14,627 nucleotides of DNA from Rhodospirillaceae bacterium (GTDB taxonomy: Bacteria > Pseudomonadota > Alphaproteobacteria > UBA8366 > GCA-2717185): the NCBI GenBank assembly GCA_002717185.1, contig PBDC01000073.1, positions 1 to 14,627 of the forward strand, read 5' to 3'. How positions within the stretch are numbered: the stretch's first letter is position 1; every line of letters starts with the position of its first letter. A program made the translations under genes and the position numbers. The notes under the pieces are model-generated. The model saw only the letters and a list, made by a program, of their open reading frames with translations. It did not search any database and was not told the origin of the DNA. Positions 8,434-14,603 of this stretch are shown one piece after another.

Positions 8434-8922
8434 TTAGATCTGCGTGCCGTCGACGTCGATCGGAACGCCGAAACCTTGCTTCGACAGCCTAATCGCCAGG
8501 GCTGATTTCACGTGACTGACATTGGGCGCGGCGGTGAGCTGCGAGGTCAGAAACCGGTTGTAGCTGTCCCAATCCTGGGCCACGATCTTCAGCAGGAAGT
8601 CGGTTTCGCCGGCGAGCATGTGGCATTCTCGCACATCCGGCCAACTCGCGGCCAAGGATTCGAATGCGACGAGGTCGGACTCTGCCTGACTGGTCAATCC
8701 AACGTGTGCGAAGACCATCACGCCGAAGCCGAGTAACTCCGGATCGACGTCCGCGTGATAGCCGCGGATATAGCCTGCATCTTCGAGCGCTCGGACGCGT
8801 CGTAGGCAAGGCGGGGCGGAAATTCCGGCTCGTTTCGCCAACTCGACATTCGTGATACGGCCATCATCTTGCAGGTCGCGCAGAATACGGCGGTCGATAC
8901 GGTCGAGTTTTACGCGGCGCAT
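8434..8922 (-). CDS. Lrp/AsnC family transcriptional regulator
   Basis: A 162-residue member of the leucine-responsive regulator family. The N-terminal winged helix-turn-helix spans about residues 5-55 (LDRIDRRILRDLQDDGRITNVELAKRAG in outline, recognition helix near SAPPCLRRVRALEDAG). The C-terminal RAM ligand-binding and oligomerisation domain runs from about 65, with VRECHMLAGETDFLLKI typical of the effector-binding fold. Such proteins usually sense an amino acid; the ligand here cannot be told. A GTG at 8934 could add four residues, but the ATG at 8922-8920 has GGGAG about 6 nt upstream and gives the standard N-terminus. It is divergent from the ELM1-family gene, and an inverted repeat overlaps its likely -10, suggesting autoregulation. 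It is convergent with greA. Confidence 0.94.
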   Translation of the reverse strand: MRRVKLDRIDRRILRDLQDDGRITNVELAKRAGISAPPCLRRVRALEDAGYIRGYHADVDPELLGFGVMVFAHVGLTSQAESDLVAFESLAASWPDVRECHMLAGETDFLLKIVAQDWDSYNRFLTSQLTAAPNVSHVKSALAIRLSKQGFGVPIDVDGTQI

Positions 8923-8946
8923 GAAAGCTCCCACTGGGGTTGGTGA

Positions 8947-8980
8947 GTAATAATATTACAAGGTTACGATGGAGGTGCAA
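8947..8980 (-). promoter_or_regulatory. Candidate promoter and operator of the Lrp-family gene
   Basis: GTAATA-A-TATTAC (8947-8959) is a perfect 6+6 bp inverted repeat with a one-base centre, placed 25 bp before the Lrp-family start. On the minus strand it contains TAATAT (8953-8958, 4/6 to the -10 consensus), with TTGCAC (8975-8980) 16 bp further upstream as a weak -35. An AT-rich dyad over the -10 is what a self-repressing Lrp/AsnC regulator would use. The site also lies upstream of the divergent ELM1-family gene and could act on both. Confidence 0.4.
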
Positions 8981-9051
8981 GAGGTCAACTTGCTCGGCAG
9001 TCCGCATATCGCCATAGTCCGTCATCTGTGAGTTCCACGCGTGAGCCTCCG

Positions 9052-10011
9052 ATGAAAAACAGCGTCGCTTGGGTTTTGACCGAAGGCATGGCCGGTATGG
9101 TCACGCAGGCTGTCGGTTTGGCCGAGGCGGTTGGGCTGCCCTTTAAGGAAAAGACGATCCGGCTGCGGTCTCCTTGGCGCTGGGTGCCTCCTCGGCTCTG
9201 GCCACCAGGCTTGATGGGTCTCGACCCATCAAGCGATCCGTTGGCGCCACCCTGGCCTGACTTGGTGATTTCCTGCGGGCGCAAGTCAATTGGTCCCGCG
9301 TTGGCGGTTAAACGGGCAAGTGGCGGACGCAGCTTTTGCGCCCACATTCAGAATCCTCATGTTCGGCTGCATGCCTTTGACCTGATCGTCGTTGGAACCC
9401 ATGATGACCTAACCGGTAACAATGTCATCGTGGCCAAGGGTGCGATCCACAGAGTCACGCAAAACCGTCTATGCGAGGCGGCTGCAGAATACCGTGAATC
9501 ATTGGTCGGTTTGCCACGACCGCTGACCGCCGTTCTGGTTGGGGGGGCCAATCGGGTTTACACTATGTCGCCAAACGACGTCGCGGGATTCGCGGGCAAA
9601 CTTGCATCATTCTCTGACGCTACCGGGGGTACGCTCCTTGTGACGCCGTCGCGGCGCACTGGTGCATCAAACGTTGCCACGTTAAAGGATGGCTTGCGAG
9701 GACACTGTGTCAAAATTTGGGATGGCACGGGCGAGAATCCTTATTTCGGGTATCTGGCCCACGCAGATCAGATTGTGGTCACTTGCGATTCCGTGAGTAT
9801 GGTTTCCGAGGCCTGTGCGACCGGCAAGCCGGTATACGTGTTCGATTTGCCGGGTGGCAGTGCCAAATTCAAACGTTTTCATCAGGCGCTGCGCGATGAG
9901 GGGATCACGCGCCCCTTTACCGGGGAGCCTCAGGACTGGCGCTATGAACCTTTTAACGACACAACTCGTGTTGCCGCTGAAATATGTCGGTTGCTGGCAC
10001 GCGCGCCATAG
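9052..10011 (+). CDS. ELM1-family (DUF1022) protein, GT-B-like
   Basis: A 319-residue protein of the family annotated 'mitochondrial fission ELM1' (PF06258), named after a plant protein but widespread in alphaproteobacteria. The bacterial function is not established; the fold resembles GT-B glycosyltransferases, so a nucleotide-sugar or envelope role is possible (inference). Recognised segments are AWVLTEGMAGMVTQAVGLAEAVG at the N-terminus, VISCGRKSIGPALAVKRASGG (residues 72-92), HIQNPHVRLHAFDLIVVG, and the C-terminal block with VTCDSVSMVSEACATGKPVYVFDL, resembling the donor-binding part of GT-B enzymes. The ATG at 9052 is chosen over the GTG at 9028 because MKNSVAWVLTEG matches the usual start and GAG lies about 6-7 nt before it. 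A perfect 12-bp inverted repeat lies inside the gene. It is divergent from the Lrp-family gene; TTGCTC/CATAGT (8990-9018, 17-bp spacer) is a weak promoter candidate. Confidence 0.85.
   Translation: MKNSVAWVLTEGMAGMVTQAVGLAEAVGLPFKEKTIRLRSPWRWVPPRLWPPGLMGLDPSSDPLAPPWPDLVISCGRKSIGPALAVKRASGGRSFCAHIQNPHVRLHAFDLIVVGTHDDLTGNNVIVAKGAIHRVTQNRLCEAAAEYRESLVGLPRPLTAVLVGGANRVYTMSPNDVAGFAGKLASFSDATGGTLLVTPSRRTGASNVATLKDGLRGHCVKIWDGTGENPYFGYLAHADQIVVTCDSVSMVSEACATGKPVYVFDLPGGSAKFKRFHQALRDEGITRPFTGEPQDWRYEPFNDTTRVAAEICRLLARAP
9209..9234. repeat. Perfect 12-bp inverted repeat within the ELM1-family gene
   Basis: GCTTGATGGGTC (9209-9220) is followed, after a 2-bp centre, by its exact reverse complement at 9223-9234. 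In RNA it would fold into a strong hairpin with a small loop, about 160 nt into the coding sequence. No T-run follows, so it is not an intrinsic terminator. It encodes the GLMGLDPSS segment. Confidence 0.7.
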
Positions 10012-10032
10012 CACCATATAACCCAACCGCAA

Positions 10033-10060
10033 TTGCTTGGACCCTGCGTTTTCCTATATC
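10033..10060 (+). promoter_or_regulatory. Weak candidate promoter for the 636-residue protein
   Basis: In the 120-bp gap after the ELM1-family gene, TTGCTT (10033-10038) and TATATC (10055-10060) are 16 bp apart, at 3/6 and 4/6 to the sigma-70 consensus. No intrinsic terminator separates the two genes, so read-through is equally possible. Confidence 0.25.
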
Positions 10061-10131
10061 TTGCCTCGCCGGGATCCGGTGACGACTAAAAAAATCGCGG
10101 CGCCCATCTTATGCGTCCACCGGGAAGGAAA

Positions 10132-12042
10132 ATGGCGCTAAATATTGATACTTTCAGTAACGTGTCTGGTGGTTTCAGCTTTTTCAAAGCGGTGGGGCAT
10201 CCTCTCGCCGTACCGAAGATCCGGGCCTTGCTGGACAGGCTGGGCGGTCCGGTCGCTCTGTACGATCCGGCTGGCCATGCTAGCGCTTTCGCTGCGTTGC
10301 ACGACATGGAGCCGCTGACACTTGCTGGGGTCTTCGTTCAGGATTTAGGTGCAATTGGTAACAGGATTCTGGGGCATACCGCGCAGCCGGTGACGGCGCT
10401 TAGCGCCACTGATCTGGGTGGAGTATTGGTTCTTGCCTTCGATGCGGACCGTCTGATCGGTCACATCCGCCATCTGGTTCCAGACGGTGTTGAGATCGCT
10501 AGTCTGGATCCGGTACGCTTGGATGATGCGATGTTGACCAATCCAAGGCGCTATCTGGACCCGATCAACTTCGTGACGAATTTTGCGTTCTTTCGTGATT
10601 CGGAAACCGATCACACACGCCTGGTGACGGCCAATTATTGGGCTGATTACGGGGCACGAGACACGCGTATCTGGTTTTGTCTGTTTGATGAGTCTGGTCA
10701 GGTGCTTGCGGATTGGCAAGAAGATCTGCCTGAGGGGGTGGGCGCGGTCGCGGTCGATAGCCGTGAGGTAAGAGAACGCTTCGGTCTGCCGCCGTTCATT
10801 GGCCAGCTTTTCCTGCATGTCGTCAACGGCGCGGGGCACGATGTGGTTAAATACGCCCTGGATACCTATGGCGAATCGAATACAGTCCTGTCGTGCACAC
10901 ATGATGCGAACGCCTGGCCGGCTGATCTCTACGCTGGCCTGCCGGCACCGGAAGAGGGAGGGCAGGTTGTACTGTGGGTGCAGAACAGTCATCCCTGCCC
11001 GATCCCGCCCGGCAGCATTGGGTTACGTCAGTTAGGCCAACAAGAGTTCGTATTGCTTGACCGAAAAGTGCCAGCTTTCGGCAGCTTCGCCCTGGACGTG
11101 GAAACACTATTACCAAATCTGAAGTGGCCCGCGCAGGTGGAAATCCAAGCCGGTAAACATTTCGTGCGGCCCCGTTACGAGGTCCGTTCGCCCACCGGCC
11201 GCGTTCGCATTTCACACCCCAATGTGGAAAGGACTGACCTCTCCTCAGACCCAGGCATCCCAGATATCGGAAATCTATTGGGCAAGGGTTATTTGCTGCC
11301 GGCACCGATTTTGCCGGTTGACCGTTTCTGCACCAAAGTGCTGCCCACGCCGATGTCGACCGGGCAGGATAGTCTGCCGGTAACTGCGTTGCTGTACGAT
11401 TACGACGGGCGTCAAATCGGTGAACACGCTTTTGGCAACCTGCCGCGCGGTCATTGCGCGTTGCTTGAGATCGATGCCCTCTTGGGTGGATCGGCCAATG
11501 CGATCTTGGAGCGCGGCTATGGCCATATCGAACTGGTCTATGATTTTACGAATGGCGGTGCCGCGGATGGGTGGTTGCATGGGCTGTTTCGATATGAAGA
11601 TAGGGCGACCGGCCACGGTGCGGATACCAGCTTCGGCGCCCATATCTTTAACACCGTCCTGACGTATCGCAACGAGCCCCAATCTTACTCTGGCCCGGCC
11701 CCGGGGCTGAGCACAAGATTGTTCCTTCGCCTCGGACCATCGCCGTTGGAGACAATATGCCACCTCATTTATCCAGCCTCAACGCCCTGGAATGCCGTCT
11801 CCGACACCCATCTACTTCTGTACGATGGTTACGGTGCGGAAGTGGCTGATCGTCAGGTGGAAATACCTTGTGGAGGCTCTCTATATTGGTGTTATGGTGA
11901 AGTATTCGATGCGGTAGAAAAGGAAGCCGCTGGTGAAAACGGATATGTAATAATTCGCGATCAAGCTTGCCGACTTTTCGGCTATCATGGTTTGCAAAAT
12001 GGAGGCGAAAGCTTCAGCTTGGATCATATGTTCGGCTTCTAG
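10132..12042 (+). CDS. Large protein of unknown function, Rossmann-like N-terminus plus beta-rich repeats
   Basis: I do not recognise a characterised family. The 636 residues have no signal peptide or membrane segment, so it is probably cytoplasmic. Residues about 38-125 read as alternating strands and helices (GPVALYDPAGHASAFAALHD, then VTALSATDLGGVLVLAFDAD), resembling the N-terminal sensor domain of PglD-type sugar acetyltransferases. From about 163 (RLVTANYWADYG) the rest looks beta-rich with a recurring pattern: an LFD or LYD strand, a Gly turn, then a proline-glycine turn and another strand. Copies are seen near 179-247 (WFCLFDESG, LPEG), 416-488 (ALLYDYDG, LPRG) and 558-620 (LLLYDGYG, IPCGG), with a more diverged one at 278-350. 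The ATG at 10132 has GGGAAGGA just upstream; an ATG at 10111 would add seven residues but has no ribosome site. It lies between the ELM1-family and LysR genes on the same strand. Confidence 0.8.
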   Translation: MALNIDTFSNVSGGFSFFKAVGHPLAVPKIRALLDRLGGPVALYDPAGHASAFAALHDMEPLTLAGVFVQDLGAIGNRILGHTAQPVTALSATDLGGVLVLAFDADRLIGHIRHLVPDGVEIASLDPVRLDDAMLTNPRRYLDPINFVTNFAFFRDSETDHTRLVTANYWADYGARDTRIWFCLFDESGQVLADWQEDLPEGVGAVAVDSREVRERFGLPPFIGQLFLHVVNGAGHDVVKYALDTYGESNTVLSCTHDANAWPADLYAGLPAPEEGGQVVLWVQNSHPCPIPPGSIGLRQLGQQEFVLLDRKVPAFGSFALDVETLLPNLKWPAQVEIQAGKHFVRPRYEVRSPTGRVRISHPNVERTDLSSDPGIPDIGNLLGKGYLLPAPILPVDRFCTKVLPTPMSTGQDSLPVTALLYDYDGRQIGEHAFGNLPRGHCALLEIDALLGGSANAILERGYGHIELVYDFTNGGAADGWLHGLFRYEDRATGHGADTSFGAHIFNTVLTYRNEPQSYSGPAPGLSTRLFLRLGPSPLETICHLIYPASTPWNAVSDTHLLLYDGYGAEVADRQVEIPCGGSLYWCYGEVFDAVEKEAAGENGYVIIRDQACRLFGYHGLQNGGESFSLDHMFGF

Positions 12043-12101
12043 CTGTGCAGGAATGAGCCCCTAAAGGGCGTGACCCTTCCGAAGCTCAGTAAATTTCTAC
12101 G

Positions 12102-12992
12102 ATGGACTGGGACAGACTTCGCATCTTTCACGATGTTGCCAAAGCCGGCAGCTTTACACATGCGGGTGCGACTCTGAATCTGAGTCAGTCGGCGGTCAGT
12201 CGGCAGGTTAGCGCGCTGGAGGACAGTTTAAGCATCAAGTTATTTCATCGGCATGCGCGCGGACTGATACTTACGGAACAGGGTGAGCTGCTGTTTCAGA
12301 CCGTGAAGGATGTTTTCCACAAGCTGGCGGTGGTCGAATCGCAGCTCAGCGAGACACGGGAGAACCCGTCCGGGCCGTTGCGGGTGACGACAACGGTGTC
12401 TTTCGGTTCCACCTGGTTGACACCACGTATCAAGGAGTTCGTCGAGACCTATCCCGAAGTCGATTTTCATTTGATCCTCACCGAATCGGAACTAGATCTT
12501 GGTATGCGCCAGGCAGATATCGGTATTCGGCTGACTCCGCCACGCCAGCCGGATCTAATCCAACGGCATCTGCTCGCGCTCAATACACATATTTACGCGT
12601 CGCGACAATATATTGAAGCGCATGGCGAGCCCAAGATGCCGCAGGATCTGAATGACCATAATTTGATCGTGTATGGCCAGGATATGCCGCCGCCGGTTCC
12701 AACGGTGAACTGGTTGCTTGAGGCTGGTTCGGATGCGAAGAATCCGCGACGGCCGGCGCTGCACGTTAACAATGTCTATGGTATCTATCGTGCGGTGCGA
12801 AGTGGGCTCGGAATTGGCAGCCTCCCGGACTACATGATCCCTGAGGATGTGAACTTGGTTAAGGTGCTGCCGGACCTGGCAGGTCCGACAATTCAAGCCT
12901 ACTTCGTCTATCCGGAAGAGCTGCGCCACTCCAAGCGGATCGCTGTATTCCGTGATTTTTTGTTGCAAAAAATTGTAGAATCAAAAGGTTAA
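12102..12992 (+). CDS. LysR family transcriptional regulator
   Basis: A 296-residue regulator of normal LysR length. The N-terminal winged helix-turn-helix covers residues 1-60, with the signature FHDVAKAGSFTHAGATLNLS, SQSAVSRQVSALE and LTEQGELL. The effector-binding domain runs from about residue 90 (GPLRVTTTVSFGSTWLTPRIKEFVETYP) to the end, with the GLGIGSLPDYM segment typical of the second lobe. The ligand and targets cannot be told. It starts 59 bp after the 636-residue protein on the same strand with no terminator between, so co-transcription is likely. LysR regulators often control a divergent neighbour, but here the upstream gene is co-directional, so its target is not evident. The ribosome site before the ATG is weak. 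Confidence 0.95.
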   Translation: MDWDRLRIFHDVAKAGSFTHAGATLNLSQSAVSRQVSALEDSLSIKLFHRHARGLILTEQGELLFQTVKDVFHKLAVVESQLSETRENPSGPLRVTTTVSFGSTWLTPRIKEFVETYPEVDFHLILTESELDLGMRQADIGIRLTPPRQPDLIQRHLLALNTHIYASRQYIEAHGEPKMPQDLNDHNLIVYGQDMPPPVPTVNWLLEAGSDAKNPRRPALHVNNVYGIYRAVRSGLGIGSLPDYMIPEDVNLVKVLPDLAGPTIQAYFVYPEELRHSKRIAVFRDFLLQKIVESKG

Positions 12993-13072
12993 GAGGGATT
13001 TTAGAACCAGGTTGGTTATGCAAATTTCGCATGGCTGACTTGACGAAATCCCGGTGGCGAAAGCGCCTGCAA

Positions 13073-13227
13073 AACCTTATTTAGGATAAGGTTGTTGCAT
13101 GGCAACAACACACGCTTCTGCTTTCAGGCACGCATGCCTGGAATTAAGGATCGCAAGATCTTCGTCTCCCAGACGTGAAGCCTCCCTGTTCAAACTGGCC
13201 GGAACCAATGGGTTCCGGCCTTTTTTT
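13073..13227 (+). ncRNA. Candidate structured small RNA between lysR and the enolase-superfamily gene
   Basis: The 314-bp gap between the convergent genes holds a dense series of hairpins on the plus strand, ending in a strong terminator. AACCTTAT/ATAAGGTT (13073-13093) has an 8-bp stem. GTTGTTGC/GCAACAAC (13091-13109) also has 8 bp and overlaps the first by 3 nt, so they may alternate. TTCAGGCA/TGCCTGGA (13123-13142) is mostly Watson-Crick. GATC/GATC (13149-13160 area) and CGTCT/AGACG (13163-13175 area) are weaker. GCTTC (13114-13118) can also pair with GAAGC (13177-13181) to enclose the middle. CCTCCC near 13182 resembles an anti-Shine-Dalgarno sequence. I see no convincing promoter; TTGACG at 13040 lacks a -10. 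The 5' end is therefore unknown, and it could instead be a processed lysR 3' UTR. It matches no RNA family I can name with confidence. Confidence 0.4.
13197..13227 (+). terminator. Strong intrinsic terminator
   Basis: GGCCGGAACC (13197-13206) pairs perfectly with GGTTCCGGCC (13211-13220) around an AATG loop, followed by seven T (13221-13227). On the minus strand no T-run follows the stem, so it acts on plus-strand transcripts: the lysR mRNA and/or the candidate small RNA before it. Confidence 0.93.
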
Positions 13228-13306
13228 GAGCGAGGTGTGGTTTTCTGAAATCACTTTTAGAGGTCTAAGAATCCGCGCTAATCCGATTAGTCCCTTTGAA
13301 GTTAAA

Positions 13307-14416
13307 TCAGGTCAAGGTCTGTAAGGTTTTTGCCGCTATCATTTCGAAATCGATCTGGGCACCTAGCCCTGGTTCCATCGGCACATGCACCATGCCTTCG
13401 GAATCGACAACGATATCTGCGACGAGACCGTATTTCTGCGCCCCGTCCGGCAGCAGGACCTCGAAGAACTCGCAGTTTGTGATCGCCGCGGAGACATGCA
13501 GGTTGGCAATGTTGTTTAGCGAGTTGCCACCATGATGGATCTCGTAATTCATGCCAAAGGCTTCAGCCAGATGCGCTGACTTTACACAGGCGGTAATACC
13601 GCCTTTTACGGCTACATCGCCGCGGAGGAAATCGGTTGCCTGCTGCAATATCCAAGGGGCATAACCGAGGAACCCGCCCGGTGAATACTCCGTCGCCAGG
13701 ATCGGTATCTCGAGCAGGTTGCGCAGCTTTACGTAATTGTAGAGGTCTTGCTCGGCTAGCGGATCTTCGTACCAGTAATAGCTCATCTCCTGAATTGCCT
13801 GACCGACCCGCAGAGCCTGCGGGAAATTGTATGCCCAAGTCGAGTCTAGCATCAGCGTGTAGTCGTCGCCGACCGCTTTTCGAACCGCTTCGCATACCGC
13901 AATGTCCGTTTTCCAATCTGTGGGAGGGTGAATCTTGTAGGCGGCCCAGCCGGTCCCCTTGATGGACAAAGCTTCCTCCACATAGGCTTCCATCGATGCG
14001 AGGGTGGGCGAGCTGGCATAAGCTGGCAGGCTGGGCCGGGAGCTTCCAAGCAGTTGGTGAATCGGCAAATCCGCGATTTTGCCAGCGATGTCCCAGAGCG
14101 CTATATCCATAGCGCCGATCGCACGCAAAGTTGTCGCGCGGGAACGTTTGTGCATTTCTCGGTTCAGCCGCTCGCGATCGAGCGGATCCTGTCCCATTAG
14201 TTGCGGTTTTAGATGATCAATCAAAGAGTGTGCGTCGAGATGCCCGCCACGACTTGATGCACCAAGGAAGGCGTGCCCCTCGACCCCGTCGTCCGTTCGG
14301 ATTGTCAACAGGCCGAGTTGGCTTTGCCCGGAAAATTTACCAGTATGCTGGCCATACTGGGTCGCTGGGATCCCTTCCCAGGCGAATAGGGTCAGCGTGA
14401 TATCGTCGATCTTCAT
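13307..14416 (-). CDS. Enolase-superfamily enzyme, mandelate racemase subgroup
   Basis: A 369-residue mandelate racemase/muconate lactonizing family protein. These enzymes abstract a proton next to a carboxylate held by Mg2+; many in this subgroup are sugar-acid dehydratases or racemases. The N-terminal capping domain (1-130) is followed by the TIM barrel. Visible active-site candidates are K161 (YKIHPP), metal ligands D191 (LMLDSTW), E217 (YWYEDPL) and E243 (ILATEYSPG), the D267/K271 segment GDVAVKGG, the His base at 294/295 (EIHHGGNS) and E316 or E319. The usual Lys-X-Lys motif reads Lys-X-His. The substrate cannot be told. The ATG at 14416 is chosen because AGGAGG lies 9 nt upstream; a longer frame from 14446 has no such site. 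A -10-like TATGAT (14453-14458, minus) stands before it without a good -35. The gene is convergent with lysR and divergent from the tRNA. Confidence 0.92.
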   Translation of the reverse strand: MKIDDITLTLFAWEGIPATQYGQHTGKFSGQSQLGLLTIRTDDGVEGHAFLGASSRGGHLDAHSLIDHLKPQLMGQDPLDRERLNREMHKRSRATTLRAIGAMDIALWDIAGKIADLPIHQLLGSSRPSLPAYASSPTLASMEAYVEEALSIKGTGWAAYKIHPPTDWKTDIAVCEAVRKAVGDDYTLMLDSTWAYNFPQALRVGQAIQEMSYYWYEDPLAEQDLYNYVKLRNLLEIPILATEYSPGGFLGYAPWILQQATDFLRGDVAVKGGITACVKSAHLAEAFGMNYEIHHGGNSLNNIANLHVSAAITNCEFFEVLLPDGAQKYGLVADIVVDSEGMVHVPMEPGLGAQIDFEMIAAKTLQTLT

Positions 14417-14489
14417 CGGAATTATCCTCCTTGTGCGTCGTAACAACAGAAAATCATATTGGGCCGATTGGGTTCAACCGCACTCCCGA

Positions 14490-14518
14490 TTGTTCCACTC
14501 GCCAGACACTGCTATAGA
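14490..14518 (+). promoter_or_regulatory. Candidate sigma-70 promoter for the tRNA gene
   Basis: TTGTTC (14490-14495, -35) and TATAGA (14513-14518, -10) are 17 bp apart. The start would be near 14525, a few bases before the mature tRNA 5' end. The spacing and position support a dedicated tRNA promoter. Confidence 0.5.
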
Positions 14519-14526
14519 GGCGTCGC

Positions 14527-14603
14527 GGGCCCGTAGTTCAGTTGGTTAGAACGAACCGCTCATAACGGTTATGTCGCAGGTTCGAGTCCTGCCGGGCCCA
14601 CCA
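14527..14603 (+). tRNA. tRNA with CAU anticodon, most likely tRNA-Ile2 (lysidine-modified)
   Basis: A complete cloverleaf of 77 nt with encoded CCA. The acceptor stem is GGGCCCG/CGGGCCC; the D stem GTTC/GAAC; the anticodon stem AACCG/CGGTT around loop CTCATAA, with CAU at 14561-14563; the variable loop ATGTC; the T stem GCAGG/CCTGC with loop TTCGAGT. It is not the initiator: position 1 pairs with 72 and the anticodon stem lacks the three G-C pairs of fMet. C4-G69 and C5-G68 in the acceptor stem are features recognised by TilS, which makes lysidine so the tRNA reads AUA as isoleucine; E. coli elongator tRNA-Met lacks them. Elongator Met remains the alternative. Confidence 0.93.

Noticed and set aside
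10067..10081. Hairpin CGCCGG/CCGGTG between the ELM1-family gene and the 636-residue protein
   Set aside because: It is followed by an A-rich rather than a T-rich run on the plus strand, so it is not a terminator there; too small to call otherwise.
10345..10992. 215-codon minus-strand frame within the 636-residue gene
   Set aside because: The plus-strand frame is three times longer, has a ribosome site and shows internal protein repeats; the minus frame shows none.
13031..13084. 17-codon basic peptide frame (MADLTKSRWRKRLQNLI) ahead of hairpins, resembling a leader peptide
   Set aside because: It has no ribosome site, and no co-directional gene follows the terminator, so an attenuation leader makes no sense here.
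13073..13227. Identification of the hairpin block as 6S RNA
   Set aside because: Only the GAAGCCT segment and a neighbouring hairpin are reminiscent. I could not find the long closing stem, and the neighbours (no zapA or 5-formyltetrahydrofolate cyclo-ligase gene) are not those usual for 6S.
13099..13248. 49-codon plus-strand frame (MATTHASAFRH...) with AAGG about 7 nt upstream
   Set aside because: It runs through the strong terminator hairpin and T-run, its start codon is in the loop of an 8-bp hairpin, and the composition does not look like a folded or membrane peptide. A chance frame is more likely, though ribosome profiling could overturn this.
13278..13290. Dyad CTAATC-C-GATTAG just after the enolase-superfamily gene stop
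   Set aside because: A 6+6 bp repeat downstream of a gene with no T-run; too short to name as terminator or operator.
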